Numbered from the stretch's first letter, positions 1-10,557 are shown. The stretch: 40,974 bases of DNA from an uncultured Hyphomicrobiales bacterium (GCA_903932535.1 CAIZGR010000336.1:1-40974), one strand, 5' to 3'. Program-made: numbers and translations. The notes: generated from the sequence alone by a model not told the origin.

Positions 1-95
1 AACTCGTCCATCGCGATTCGACCTTTCGTGGCTTGCCTGCTCACGATTGGAAAAAGTCGCGGTGGACCGCCCGAAACGTCAAACGTCTACTGTCA

Positions 96-112
96 CCCCG
101 GCAAAGCCGGGG
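96..112. repeat. Short perfect hairpin in the left-edge intergenic region
   Basis: CCCCGGC and GCCGGGG pair as a 7-bp stem around an AAA loop. It resembles the short GC-rich palindromes scattered between genes in many alphaproteobacteria. The rest of 1-256 is relatively AT-rich (for example around 120-140) and shows no gene I can support. Confidence 0.5.
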
Positions 113-256
113 GATTACCTATTTTATTTAAACGGATAGGGAATGTGAACGGCCGCGGAAAGTGAATCCGCATTTGTTGGTTGGGAAGCCGAGAAGGACG
201 CCAAAAGAAAAAATATCTACAAAGTCACACTTCTTGAACCACAAACAGATTTCTCT

Positions 257-2743
<2,487 letters not shown>

Positions 2744-2810
2744 GGGGGGAATATGGCGCGAGTCGGGGGATGGGGGAAGGGCGGGGGCCGCGCCTTGGAA
2801 TCTCCCTTGT

Positions 2811-2836
2811 CATGGATAATATGCCAAGCATGGATA
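2811..2836 (+). promoter_or_regulatory. Direct repeats upstream of the Phd-like antitoxin (possible operator)
   Basis: CATGGATA occurs at 2811-2818 and again at 2829-2836, 18 bp apart, with GATAAT lying within the first unit and its flank. The pair sits just before the antitoxin start at 2848. Antitoxins of this type usually repress their own promoter by binding paired sites, so this is a candidate operator. That role is inferred from position only. Confidence 0.35.
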
Positions 2837-2847
2837 GGCGAGGCTCC

Positions 2848-3108
2848 ATGCGCTCCTTCACGACCCACGACCTCAACAAGCAAGTCGGCGACGTCACCGA
2901 CGCGGCCGCCAAGGCGCCCGTGCTGATCACCCGCCATCGCAAGCCGCGCTTTGTCATGATGAGCTATGAGCATGATCAACGCCTCGCCGAGGCGACGGAC
3001 CCACGGCGGGCCTATGGTCCGGGCGAAACCCCTGACGGCGTCGCGAGCCTGTTCGGCGATGAACTCGACCGGCTGGCGACCGGCGAGGGTTACGGCGATG
3101 AGCCTTGA
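2848..3108 (+). CDS. Phd/YefM-like type II antitoxin
   Basis: This 86-residue protein begins MRSFTTHDLNKQVGDVTDAA and continues with VLITRHRKPRFVMMSYE. That is the N-terminal DNA-binding fold of the Phd/YefM antitoxins, in which a short helix is followed by a strand reading 'interchangeable with R.KPR.V..s'. The C-terminal part (about residues 50-86) is acidic and presumably wraps the toxin. I chose the ATG at 2848 because the family begins at this point and GGCGAGG precedes it; ATGs at 2812, 2821 and 2830 are in frame but would add non-family sequence. The gene overlaps the toxin reading frame by 11 bp (3098-3108), which implies translational coupling. The antitoxin is intact although its partner is broken. 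Confidence 0.8.
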   Translation: MRSFTTHDLNKQVGDVTDAAAKAPVLITRHRKPRFVMMSYEHDQRLAEATDPRRAYGPGETPDGVASLFGDELDRLATGEGYGDEP

Positions 3109-3522
3109 CCTTCGCCCGGGCGTCGTCGTCGAGTATCCTTACTTAACTTATGGCGGTGGCAGCGAGACCGCGGCGAGACGGAGGGCCGGAAGGACAGCCC
3201 TGTCTGCGTCCCGATCGTCGTGCGCGGGCAGGACGATCTCACCTATCTCGGGTTGTTGGCGATTTCGAGCCGGCCGCCGGGCGCGGCGGACAGCGCGATC
3301 GAGGTCCCGGAAATCGAATGCCGGCGAGCCGGGCTGAGCGAGTGGAAACGCGCCTGGGTCACGATCAACGAGTACAACTATGACGTCGCTGAACGATCCT
3401 GGTATCTGAACGCCCATCGCGCTCCGCTCGGTCGCTTCAGCAAGCCCTTCATGATGCGCCTAGCCGCGGCTGTCGCGCCTCTGTTCAAGACGCGGGAGGC
3501 CCGCGTCGATCGGTTGGAATGA
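3098..3522 (+). pseudogene. PemK/MazF-like toxin, frameshifted by a 5-bp tandem duplication
   Basis: The frame opened by the ATG at 3098 gives MSLDLRPGVVVEYPYL and then runs out of register. The rest of the protein is in another frame from 3151 (WRWQRDRGETEGRKDSPV, then VVRGQDDLTYLGLLAISS) to the stop at 3520-3522. The break falls at ACTTAACTTA (3141-3150), a perfect tandem copy of ACTTA. Removing one copy joins the two parts as ..YPYL-WRWQ.. and gives a 139-residue protein. The Y.YLW...R..G...GRKDRP pattern is typical of a PemK/MazF-like growth-inhibitor family paired with small antitoxins. Such toxins are usually endoribonucleases. As sequenced, full-length toxin cannot be made without a frameshift. 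A sequencing error is the main alternative. Confidence 0.8.
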
Positions 3523-3564
3523 TCAACTCGGCGGGAAATGCGGCATCGGTGTCACCTGCGCCTT

Positions 3565-3601
3565 TCTGGATCGCCACGCCGCGTCGCGGCTCGCGACGAC
3601 G
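3565..3601. repeat. Half copy of a dispersed TCTGGATCGCCACGCC element
   Basis: The segment runs from TCTGGATCGCCACGCC to GGCTCGCGACGACG with a small central hairpin. The same two blocks flank a hairpin at 27677-27715. The element lies in the 196-bp gap between the broken toxin gene and the 3' end of the MetY fusion gene. Confidence 0.6.
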
Positions 3602-3718
3602 CGAATACGGCGATCCCCGACCCGTCCAATTCGAGCCCCACAGCGCTTAAACCGACCGTGACGGCCAAGCCGCCCCCTCCCACCACCCTTTGGGTGCTTT
3701 CCCGGCGCCTCTCCGCCC

Positions 3719-5521
3719 CTACCCCTCCAGCGCCTGATCCAGGTCGCGGATCAGGTCGTCCGCCGTCTCCAGCCCGATCGACAGGCGGATGACGTCGTCG
3801 CCGGCGCCGGCGGCGGCGCGCTGGTCTGCGGTCAACTGGCGGTGGGTGGTCGAGGCCGGGTGGAGGATCAGGCTGCGGGTGTCGCCGATGTTGGCGAGAT
3901 GCGAGAACAGCCGCACCGCCTCGACCAGCCGGATGCCGGCCGCGTAGCCGCCCTCGACGCCGAAGGTGAACACGGCGCCCGCCCCCTTCGGCAGATATTT
4001 TTGGGCCAGCGCGAAATACGGGCTCGCCGGCAGGCCGGCGTAGCTGACCCAGGCGACCTTCGGGTGAGCGTTCAAAAACTCCGCCACCTTTTGCGCGTTG
4101 GCGACGTGCCGCTCCATCCGCACGTGAAGCGTCTCGATGCCCGTGATGGTCAGGAAGGCGTTCATCGGCGCGAGCGCGGGGCCGAAGTCGCGCAAAGCCA
4201 CCGCGCGGGCCTTCATGGTGAAGGCGAAGTCGCCGAAATTCTCGAAGAACTTCAGGCCGTGATAGGCGGGCTCGGGATCGGTCAGCGACGGGAACCCCGC
4301 GCCTCGCGACCAGTCGAACCGGCCGGACTCGACGATCACGCCGCCCAGCGCATTGCCGTGGCCCGACAGGAACTTGGTGGTCGAGTGGACGACGATGTCG
4401 GCGCCGTGCTCGATCGGCCGGCAGAGATACGGCGTCGCCAGCGTGTTGTCGACGATCAGCGGTAGGCCGGCCGCATGGGCGACCTCTGCGACGCGGGCGA
4501 TGTCGACCACCACCCCGCCCGGATTGGCGAGGCTTTCGATGAAGATCGCCTTGCAGCGCGGGTTCAGCGCGCGGCGAAAACTCTCCGGGGCGCCGGGATC
4601 GACGAAATGGCAGGTCCAGCCGAGCTTCTTGAACGACAGGCCGAACTGGGTGAGCGAGCCGCCGTAGAGGTTGCGCGAGGCGACGAATTCGTCGCCCGGC
4701 CCCAGGAGCGTGAAGAAGGTCAGGAACTGCGCCGCATGGCCGGAGCCGGCCGCGACTGCGGCGCGTCCGCCCTCGAGGCTCGCGATCCGCTCCTCGAGCA
4801 CGGAGACGGTCGGGTTGGTGAGGCGCGAATAGATGTAGCCGAAATCGTGCAGGTTGAAGAGCGAGGCGGCGTGGTCGACGTCGTCGAACACATAGGCCGC
4901 CGTCTGGTAGATCGGCGTCGCGCGCGCCCCCGTGGTCGGGTCGGGCGCGGCGCCGGCGTGGATCGCGCGGGTCTCGAAGCCGTAGGTCGCGTCGCGCGGC
5001 GGGGCGGCGCGCGCCTTGACCCGGCGCGGCAGCGGCGGCGCCGGGGCGCGATTGCGGATGATGCCGCTGTCGACCCCGCTCCACGACAATTCGCCCCCGA
5101 GCCGTCCGAACTCGATCTTCGGGCAGCGGTTCATCACCACTTCGATCCCCGCCGCTTCGGCCAAGCGCGCGGCCTCGTCGTTGCGCACGCCGAGCTGCAT
5201 CCACAGGACCTCGGCGCCGATCGCGATCGCGTCCTCGGCCACGCCGGGCGCCTCGGATGAAGCGCGGAACATGTCGACCATGTCGACTTTGTCGGGGATG
5301 TCGCGGAGCGAGGCGTAGGCCGTCTCGCCGAGCAGCCTTTCGCCCGCGATCGCCGGATTGACCGGGATGACGCGATAGCCCTTGCCCTGAAGGTACTTCA
5401 TGACGAAGTAGCTCGGCCGGTTCCAGTTCGGCGAGGCGCCGACCATGGCGATCGTCTTCACCCGTTCGAGGATCGCGCGGAGCTTTGCGTCGGAATAGGG
5501 AATCGGTTCGAGGTCGGCCAT
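3719..5521 (-). CDS. Fused CoA-binding domain and O-acetylhomoserine/cystathionine-type PLP enzyme
   Basis: The 600-residue protein joins two modules. Residues about 1-140 form a Rossmann-type CoA-binding (YccU-like) domain with TIAMVGASPNWNRPSYFVMKYL and RVIPVNP. Residues about 175-600 form a Cys/Met-metabolism PLP enzyme. Its markers are FETRAIHAGAAPDPTTGARATPIYQT, the YSRLTNPTV block, GSGHAAQ, SLANPGG, VDNTLATPY, and VHSTTKFLSGHGN, where K is the expected Schiff-base lysine. The closest family is O-acetylhomoserine sulfhydrylase (MetY), which makes homocysteine from O-acetylhomoserine and sulfide. In many relatives the two modules are separate adjacent genes, so here they appear to have fused. 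A Pro/Arg/Ala-rich linker (about 158-172) separates them. The exact substrate cannot be read from sequence. The gene stands alone on the minus strand. Confidence 0.9.
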   Translation of the reverse strand: MADLEPIPYSDAKLRAILERVKTIAMVGASPNWNRPSYFVMKYLQGKGYRVIPVNPAIAGERLLGETAYASLRDIPDKVDMVDMFRASSEAPGVAEDAIAIGAEVLWMQLGVRNDEAARLAEAAGIEVVMNRCPKIEFGRLGGELSWSGVDSGIIRNRAPAPPLPRRVKARAAPPRDATYGFETRAIHAGAAPDPTTGARATPIYQTAAYVFDDVDHAASLFNLHDFGYIYSRLTNPTVSVLEERIASLEGGRAAVAAGSGHAAQFLTFFTLLGPGDEFVASRNLYGGSLTQFGLSFKKLGWTCHFVDPGAPESFRRALNPRCKAIFIESLANPGGVVVDIARVAEVAHAAGLPLIVDNTLATPYLCRPIEHGADIVVHSTTKFLSGHGNALGGVIVESGRFDWSRGAGFPSLTDPEPAYHGLKFFENFGDFAFTMKARAVALRDFGPALAPMNAFLTITGIETLHVRMERHVANAQKVAEFLNAHPKVAWVSYAGLPASPYFALAQKYLPKGAGAVFTFGVEGGYAAGIRLVEAVRLFSHLANIGDTRSLILHPASTTHRQLTADQRAAAGAGDDVIRLSIGLETADDLIRDLDQALEG

Positions 5522-5573
5522 GGCGCGCTCGCTCGGGAAGGGACGCTATCCTTACCCGAAAACCGCGCGGCGT

Positions 5574-6464
5574 TCACGCCGGCCTTTGCGACCGCGCCAG
5601 CAGATAGAGTCCGCCCGCGATGATGACCGCGTTGCCGGCGACAATCGGAAGGGTCGGCGCGTCGCGCCACACGATCCAGCCCATCAGCGCCGCCCACAGA
5701 ATCGCCGAATATTGCAGCGGCGCGAGCACCGCGGCGCGCGACAGCGCGAGCGCCTTGGTGATCAGGACGAAGCACAGCATCGACACGATCCCGACCATCG
5801 CCATCAGGCCGGCGTCGAAGGCGGAAGGCGTCGTCCAGGCGAACGGAACCGACGCCGCGCCGATCAGGCCGCCCCCGGCGAACTGCCAGATCGTGAGCTG
5901 CAGCCAGTGGGAGCGGCGGAGCTTTCGCGTCAGGACCTGCCCGAGCGCGTAATTCGTGGCGCCGAACAGGGCGAGCGGGGAGCCCCAGGAAAAGAGCTGC
6001 GGCGTCGGCCGGAGGGCGATCAGCACGCCCGCGAAGCCGATCAGAACGGCGATCCAGCGGAATCGCTCGACCTTCTCGCCCAGCAGCGGCGCCGACAGCG
6101 CGGTCACGATCAAGGGCGCGGCCATGTAGAAGGTCATGACGTCGGCGAGCGGCATGGAGCGCGTCGCCCAATAGAAGCTATAGGTGTCGCCCGCCATGGC
6201 GAACACCCGCAGGATTTGCAGCGGCGGGTTCTCGACCGCGCGCAGCGCCGGCTTCAGCGCCAGCGCCATCGGCGCGAGCACGAAGGCCGCGCCGATCGAG
6301 CGGACCAGCATCAGTTGCCCGACGCCGTAGTCCGCCACCAGCCATTTGCCGAGCGCGTCGTTGAGCGCGAACAGAAAGACGCCGGCGAGATAGAGGACGA
6401 CGCCGAGGCCGGCGGTCGGGGAACGGGGCAAGGGACGGGACGCCTTCGAGCGGCGGGGAATCAA
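5574..6464 (-). CDS. EamA/DMT-family inner-membrane transporter
   Basis: The product is about 296 residues of almost continuous hydrophobic segments and fits the ten-helix, two-repeat plan of drug/metabolite exporters. The first repeat starts GVVLYLAGVFLFALNDALGKWLV and includes a conserved PLI.TALSAPLLGEKV end. The second includes LFGATNYALGQVLTRKL and ends PLQYSAILWAALMGWIVWRDAPT, both typical EamA features. The substrate is unknown. The start is uncertain. The longest frame uses a TTG at 6464 that lies inside the T-tract of the rpsD terminator and has no Shine-Dalgarno sequence. An internal TTG 11 codons later is possible, and no ATG precedes the first membrane helix. The gene lies directly downstream of rpsD on the same strand. 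Confidence 0.85.
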   Translation of the reverse strand: MIPRRSKASRPLPRSPTAGLGVVLYLAGVFLFALNDALGKWLVADYGVGQLMLVRSIGAAFVLAPMALALKPALRAVENPPLQILRVFAMAGDTYSFYWATRSMPLADVMTFYMAAPLIVTALSAPLLGEKVERFRWIAVLIGFAGVLIALRPTPQLFSWGSPLALFGATNYALGQVLTRKLRRSHWLQLTIWQFAGGGLIGAASVPFAWTTPSAFDAGLMAMVGIVSMLCFVLITKALALSRAAVLAPLQYSAILWAALMGWIVWRDAPTLPIVAGNAVIIAGGLYLLARSQRPA

Positions 6465-6497
6465 AAAAAGGCGGCCGCACCTTGCGATGCGGCCGCC
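6463..6497 (-). terminator. Intrinsic terminator of rpsD
   Basis: On the minus strand GGCGGCCGCA pairs with TGCGGCCGCC (6488-6497 with 6470-6479, loop of 8), followed immediately by seven Ts (6463-6469). This is a textbook Rho-independent terminator 25 bp after the rpsD stop. Confidence 0.92.
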
Positions 6498-6521
6498 CGA
6501 GGCGAACCCGGAGGGCGTTGG

Positions 6522-7139
6522 TCAGCGCGAGTAGAACTCGATCACGAGGTTCGGCTCCATGTGGGTCGGGTAGGGCACTTCGCTCAGGTTCGGGATGCGG
6601 GTGAGCTTGGCGGTGGCCTTGGCGGGATCGACCTCGACGTAGTCCGGCACGTCGCGTTCGGCGAGCGCCTGGGCTTCCACCACCAGGGCGAGCTGCTTCG
6701 AGGATTCCTTGACCTCGATCAGGTCGCCGACCTTCACCTGGAACGAGGAGATGTTCACCCGGCGGCCGTTGACCTTGATGTGGCCGTGGTTGACGAATTG
6801 ACGGGCCGCGAACACGGTCGGCACGAACTTGGCGCGGTAAATCACCGCGTCCAGCCGGCACTCGAGCAGGCCGATCAGGTTGGCGCTCGAGTCGCCCTTC
6901 ATCCGGAGCGCCTCGACGTAATACTTGTGGAACTGCCGCTCGGAAATGTTGCCGTAGTAGCCCTTGACCTTCTGCTTGGCCTTGAGCTGGGTGCCGAAGT
7001 CGGTCGCCTTGCCCTTGCGGCGCTGGCCATGCTGGCCGGGGCCGTATTCTCGTTTGTTGAACGGGCTCCGGGGACGGCCCCAGATGTTCTCGCCCATGCG
7101 GCGGTCGATTTTGTACTTCGCTTGTGCGCGCTTCGTCAT
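6522..7139 (-). CDS. rpsD: 30S ribosomal protein S4
   Basis: S4 is a primary 16S rRNA-binding protein that starts assembly of the 30S body. The 205-residue product begins [22 protein letters not shown], has the S4 N-terminal domain with [19 protein letters not shown], and an S4 RNA-binding domain around residues 93-155 ([16 protein letters not shown].., [15 protein letters not shown]). It ends LVIEFYSR. The length is normal for the family. AAGAGGAA lies about 6-8 nt before the ATG. The gene is monocistronic here, outside the alpha operon, as in many alphaproteobacteria. It has its own terminator and a roughly 150-nt leader containing hairpins. Confidence 0.98.
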   Translation of the reverse strand: MTKRAQAKYKIDRRMGENIWGRPRSPFNKREYGPGQHGQRRKGKATDFGTQLKAKQKVKGYYGNISERQFHKYYVEALRMKGDSSANLIGLLECRLDAVIYRAKFVPTVFAARQFVNHGHIKVNGRRVNISSFQVKVGDLIEVKESSKQLALVVEAQALAERDVPDYVEVDPAKATAKLTRIPNLSEVPYPTHMEPNLVIEFYSR

Positions 7140-7255
7140 CGCGGTTCCTCTTGGATGGTTCGGTACGATGGTGAGGAACGCGCCCTCCTTTGCGCCTTGT
7201 CAGGCGCCGACAGGTCAGGACCGAGCGAGGCCACAACCGCGGGTGCGTCAAACGA

Positions 7256-7286
7256 CAAGCGCGCCCTCTCGGAGGAGAGCGCGCTT
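7256..7286 (-). promoter_or_regulatory. Hairpin at the start of the predicted rpsD leader
   Basis: On the minus strand CAAGCGCGC pairs with GCGCGCTTG, with an inner TCTC/GAGA stem and a 2-nt bulge. The hairpin would begin within a few nucleotides of the predicted transcription start. A second small stem (GCGCC/GGCGC, 7192-7207) follows. S4 is autoregulated through leader structures in other bacteria, so an autogenous site is possible but unproven. Confidence 0.4.
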
Positions 7287-7295
7287 GACGAGGGT

Positions 7296-7324
7296 CTCGT
7301 AGGTGATCAGCCGCGGGCTGTCAA
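7296..7324 (-). promoter_or_regulatory. Predicted sigma-70 promoter of rpsD
   Basis: A consensus -35 TTGACA (7324-7319 on the minus strand) and TACGAG (7301-7296) are separated by 17 bp. The -10 matches only 3 of 6 consensus bases, which is common for alphaproteobacterial housekeeping promoters with a strong TTGAC. Transcription would start near 7289, about 150 nt before rpsD. Confidence 0.45.
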
Positions 7325-7530
7325 CGGCCGAGGCGGAGCTGAGCGCGACGCGTCCGCCCCGTCCTTCCGTCCCGTCCATCGCGAGGGTGATATGCGGCTT
7401 TCGCATGAGAGAGCGCTCAGGATTTGGCGTTACGATGCCAAAAGGATCGATTCTTAGCCGGAAAAGCCGCCGTCATGAATTCGAGGAGGATTTGTCGCGC
7501 GCGTGTCGCATACGCTGTTGCGCTGCGGTA
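7325..7530. other. Intergenic DNA between the rpsD promoter and the DUF1127 promoter
   Basis: No gene is supported here. Reading frames through it are Arg/Pro-rich and lack family character. A small inverted repeat, TTTGGC/GCCAAA, lies around 7425-7442. The whole 7140-7643 gap holds the rpsD leader and promoter on one strand and the DUF1127 promoter and leader on the other. Confidence 0.5.
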
Positions 7531-7559
7531 TTGACTTTTGCGTCGCAGCAAGATACAAA
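7531..7559 (+). promoter_or_regulatory. Strong predicted sigma-70 promoter of the DUF1127 gene
   Basis: TTGACT at 7531-7536 and TACAAA at 7554-7559 are separated by exactly 17 bp. Transcription from about 7567 would give a leader of about 77 nt that ends in AAGGAG before the start codon at 7644. Confidence 0.65.
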
Positions 7560-7643
7560 TGTTCAGGTCTGGAGGAGGAAACGGCCGCGGCGCCGAGCGA
7601 TCGGAGCCGTGAAGAGGAGGGCAGTCAAACCAAGGAGACCGCC

Positions 7644-7814
7644 ATGATGATGTTCAATCTCGTTCGCTTCTTGCGTCAGCGCCGGACCTACTGGAGCGTC
7701 GTGCAGGAACTGTCCACGTACACCGACCGCGAATTGCACGATATCGGCATCGATCGCGCCGATATTCACGCGATCGCCCGCCTCGCCGCCAAGGAAACCC
7801 CGGCGCAGGCGTAA
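7644..7814 (+). CDS. DUF1127 small arginine-rich protein
   Basis: This 56-residue protein has a basic N-terminal segment (FNLVRFLRQRRTYWSVV) and the DUF1127 signature ELSTYTDRELHDIGIDRADI near the middle. DUF1127 proteins (YjiS-like) are very small alphaproteobacterial proteins. In Agrobacterium some have been linked to RNA turnover and to phosphate and carbon metabolism; no activity can be assigned here. Three ATGs stand in tandem at 7644, 7647 and 7650. AAGGAG at 7632-7637 gives best spacing to the first, which is why I chose it. A longer in-frame extension upstream lacks family sequence and crosses the promoter, so I rejected it. Confidence 0.88.
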   Translation: MMMFNLVRFLRQRRTYWSVVQELSTYTDRELHDIGIDRADIHAIARLAAKETPAQA

Positions 7815-7838
7815 AAGAAAAGTCGCAATTGCGCGTTG

Positions 7839-7871
7839 TCTGGCGGCGGCGCCCCGAGGGGCGCCGCCAGA
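7839..7871. terminator. Hairpin between convergent DUF1127 and manC-like genes
   Basis: GGCGCCCC and GGGGCGCC form a perfect 8-bp stem around GA, extended by TCTGGC/GCCAGA with a 3-nt bulge. It lies between two convergent stop codons and probably ends transcription from both sides. No T-tract is present. Confidence 0.6.
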
Positions 7872-7873
7872 CC

Positions 7874-9289
7874 TCAAGTCCGGTTGTAAACGTCCTCGAT
7901 GCGGACGATGTCGTCCTCCCCCAAATAGCTCCCGGTCTGCACCTCGATCAGCTCGAGGTCGATCTTGCCGGGATTGCAGAGCCGGTGGCTGGAGCCGATC
8001 GGCAGATAGATCGATTCGTTCTCGTGAATGAGCCGCACCTCGCCGTTCAGCGTCACCTCGGCCGCACCGCACACCACGATCCAGTGCTCGGCGCGATGAT
8101 AGTGCTTCTGCAGCGACAGCTTGCCGCCCGGCCTGACGACGATCCGTTTGACCTGGTAGCGCCCGCCCTTGTCGATGCTCTGATAATAGCCCCAGGGGCG
8201 GTACATGCGGCTATGCCGGGTCGCCTCCGGAAAATTCTCGGCCTTGAGTCGCTCGACGAGCTGCTTGACCTTGTCCGACTGCGCCTGGTCGGCGACCAGA
8301 ACCGCGTCGCCCGTCGCGACCACGATGACGTTGTCGAGGCCGATCACGGCGACGAGATGGTCGTCGGAACGGACGAGAACGTTCGACGAATCGAGCGCCA
8401 CGGCCCGCCCGCGCAGGCTGTTGCCGTCCGCGTCCTGCGGGCTGAGGCGCCAGACGGTCGACCATTGCCCGACGTCCGACCACCCGACGTTCGCCTCCAG
8501 GACCGCCGCGCGCTTCGTTCGCTCCATGACCGCATAGTCGATCGAGGTGCGCGGCGCCTGCGCGAAGGCGTCGCGGTCGAGAACGAGGAAGCCGAGATCG
8601 TCTTTGGCGAGGGCGACCGCTTCGGCGGCGGCGGCGGCGATCTTCGGTTCGAAGCTCTTCAGCTCGTCGAGCATGACGTCGGCGCGGAACACGAAGTTCC
8701 CCGAATTCCAGAGATAGCCGTTCTCGATGAAGGTTTTCGCCCGTTCCTCGTCCGGCTTCTCGACGAAACGTTCGACGCGGCGGACCTTCGGATCGCTGGC
8801 GAGCGCTTCGCCAGGATGGATATAGCCGTAGCCGGTCGCCGGATGATCCGGCGTGACGCCGAAGGTCACGATCTCGCCGGCTTCCGCGGCGCGGCCCGCC
8901 TGGGCGCAAAGCCGGGCGAATCCCTTTTCGTCCTTGAAGACGTGATCGGCGGCCAGGATCGCGACGACCGCCTTCGGATCCCGGGCCGCCGCCCAGGCCG
9001 CCGCGGCGCCGACCGCGGCGGCGCTGTCGCGGCGCTCCGGCTCGAGCAGGATCGTCGCCCCCGCGTCGATCTCGTTGAGCTGCTCGGCGACCCGGAAGCG
9101 ATAGTCGAAATTGGTGATGACGACGGGCTTTTCGAAAATCTCGCCGTCCCCGACCACCTTCAAGATGGACTGAAAGGTCGAACGGTCGCCGATCAGCGGT
9201 ATGAACTGCTTGGGAAGGCTCTCGCGCGATTCCGGCCACACCCGGGTCCCGGAGCCGCCGCACATGATCACAGGAATAATCTTGGCCAT
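7874..9289 (-). CDS. Mannose-1-phosphate guanylyltransferase / mannose-6-phosphate isomerase
   Basis: This 471-residue bifunctional enzyme (ManC/AlgA type) makes GDP-mannose for polysaccharide synthesis. The N-terminal nucleotidyltransferase has MCGGSGTRVWPESRESLPKQF at 9-29 and the later FVEKPDEERAK and GYLWNSGNFVF blocks. The C-terminal type II phosphomannose isomerase is a cupin with YRPWGYYQSIDKG and metal-binding QKHYHRAEHW. The length matches the family. I chose the ATG at 9289: it has AGAGGA five bases upstream and starts exactly at the conserved MAKIIPVIMCGG. The open frame continues far upstream through the MFS gene, but that part is only the antisense-free shadow of another reading frame. 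It is the last gene of the minus-strand run. No other exopolysaccharide gene is visible nearby. Confidence 0.95.
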   Translation of the reverse strand: MAKIIPVIMCGGSGTRVWPESRESLPKQFIPLIGDRSTFQSILKVVGDGEIFEKPVVITNFDYRFRVAEQLNEIDAGATILLEPERRDSAAAVGAAAAWAAARDPKAVVAILAADHVFKDEKGFARLCAQAGRAAEAGEIVTFGVTPDHPATGYGYIHPGEALASDPKVRRVERFVEKPDEERAKTFIENGYLWNSGNFVFRADVMLDELKSFEPKIAAAAAEAVALAKDDLGFLVLDRDAFAQAPRTSIDYAVMERTKRAAVLEANVGWSDVGQWSTVWRLSPQDADGNSLRGRAVALDSSNVLVRSDDHLVAVIGLDNVIVVATGDAVLVADQAQSDKVKQLVERLKAENFPEATRHSRMYRPWGYYQSIDKGGRYQVKRIVVRPGGKLSLQKHYHRAEHWIVVCGAAEVTLNGEVRLIHENESIYLPIGSSHRLCNPGKIDLELIEVQTGSYLGEDDIVRIEDVYNRT

Positions 9290-9375
9290 GACGTCCTCTG
9301 GACGATTTGTTGCGGCGCAGCGCCGAAACAGCGCGGGCGTTCTTGCTGCAAGGGCGCGCACAACGCAACCCGCAT

Positions 9376-10557
9376 TTACGCCTTCGCCGGGAAGGAGGCG
9401 CCCCCGTCCGAAGGCCCGAACAGCGCCATGAGGACGCCGGCGGCCCCGAGAGCGACCGCGAACGCCCCGAACGCCTGGGCAAGCGAAAAATGCTGGGCGA
9501 TCGCGCCGGTCGCCAGCGGCGCCGGCAATCGGGTCAGCGCGCTGAACAGCGAAGCCGAGGCCAGTCCGACGGCCGGACGGCCGGGCGACTGGCGCGCTGC
9601 GAGGGCGAAACTGCAAGGCACGATCGCGCCCGTGCCGCAGCCGATCATGGCGAAGCCGGCCACGCTCGCGGAAAATCCGGCGTCGGCCGCCACCAGGGCG
9701 AAACCGAGCGCGGCCAGGGCGAAGGACGCCACGACGATGCGCCGGTCGCTGATCATGAGCCGGATGGCGTCGGCGTTGAAGCGCAGCGCGGCCTGACAGA
9801 GGGCGAAGAAGGCCGCGCCGAGCCCGGCGACCGCTGCGAGCCGGGGCGCTTCGTCGCGCAGGAGGAGCGACGACCACAGCAGCGCCGCGGTCTCCCCGGC
9901 GATCGACGCGCCGGTGACGAGGCCGAGACCGATCAGCGCGGGCGCGAAGGACAGGCCGCGCGCCGGCGCCCCCGAAGGCGCAGCGAGCGAACCGCCGCCC
10001 GCCGCAGCTGCCGCGCGGCCATAGGCGAGTCCCGCCGCAACGAGCGCTGCGGCGGCGATCGGCCCAGCCGCCCAAGGCGCCCGGCTCGAGACGACGAGGC
10101 TTCCGAGAATCGCGCCGCCGGCCATTCCGGCCGAAGCCGCGGCATGCAGGCGCGCGAGGATCGGCTTGCCGAGGCGGCGTTCGATCCGCGCCCCCTCGGC
10201 GTTCATGGTCACGTCGACCACGCCGCCGAGGAACCCCGAGGCGATCAGGAGACACGCCACCGCAGAACCGCTTCCGGCGTCGAGCAGGCCGCAGAGAACG
10301 GCGCCGAAGGCGAGCGCTGAGGCGCCGAGCACGGGCGCGACGCCGAAGCGATGCGCGAGCGCGCCGCCCGCCGACATCGCCGCGAGATAGGCTGCGGTGT
10401 AGGCGGTGAGCATGATGCCGAACATCGCCGGATCGACGCCGGCGCGCGCAAGGATCGCCCCGGACGCGCCGCCCCAGAGGCCGATTCCGACGCCGAACGC
10501 GAGAAAGACGCCCGCGACGGCCCGGTGGACGGCGAGCGCCTTCCCCTCGCCGCTCAA
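9376..10557 (-). CDS. Major facilitator superfamily transporter
   Basis: This is an inner-membrane protein of about 393 residues with roughly twelve hydrophobic segments and small-residue-rich helices (for example GVFLAFGVGIGLWGG, MLTAYTAAYLAAMSAGGALAHRFG). The motif GGALAHRFG matches the loop-2/3 MFS signature GxLaDrxG. It resembles the YbjJ/fucose-permease-like MFS group; the substrate is not known. I placed the start at TTG 10557. That codon overlaps the stop of the upstream methyltransferase gene (TTGA), and the protein then begins just ahead of the first helix. No ATG occurs until well inside the second helix. Coupling to the MttB-like gene suggests a transporter serving the same substrate or product, which is inference. 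Confidence 0.82.
   Translation of the reverse strand: MSGEGKALAVHRAVAGVFLAFGVGIGLWGGASGAILARAGVDPAMFGIMLTAYTAAYLAAMSAGGALAHRFGVAPVLGASALAFGAVLCGLLDAGSGSAVACLLIASGFLGGVVDVTMNAEGARIERRLGKPILARLHAAASAGMAGGAILGSLVVSSRAPWAAGPIAAAALVAAGLAYGRAAAAAGGGSLAAPSGAPARGLSFAPALIGLGLVTGASIAGETAALLWSSLLLRDEAPRLAAVAGLGAAFFALCQAALRFNADAIRLMISDRRIVVASFALAALGFALVAADAGFSASVAGFAMIGCGTGAIVPCSFALAARQSPGRPAVGLASASLFSALTRLPAPLATGAIAQHFSLAQAFGAFAVALGAAGVLMALFGPSDGGASFPAKA

Noticed and set aside
1-11. A minus-strand ATG at 11-9 (MDE..) running off the left edge
   Set aside because: Only three codons are inside the window, so no gene can be supported.
7303-7647. Plus-strand open frame before DUF1127
   Set aside because: It crosses the DUF1127 promoter and lacks protein-like composition or a ribosome-binding site.
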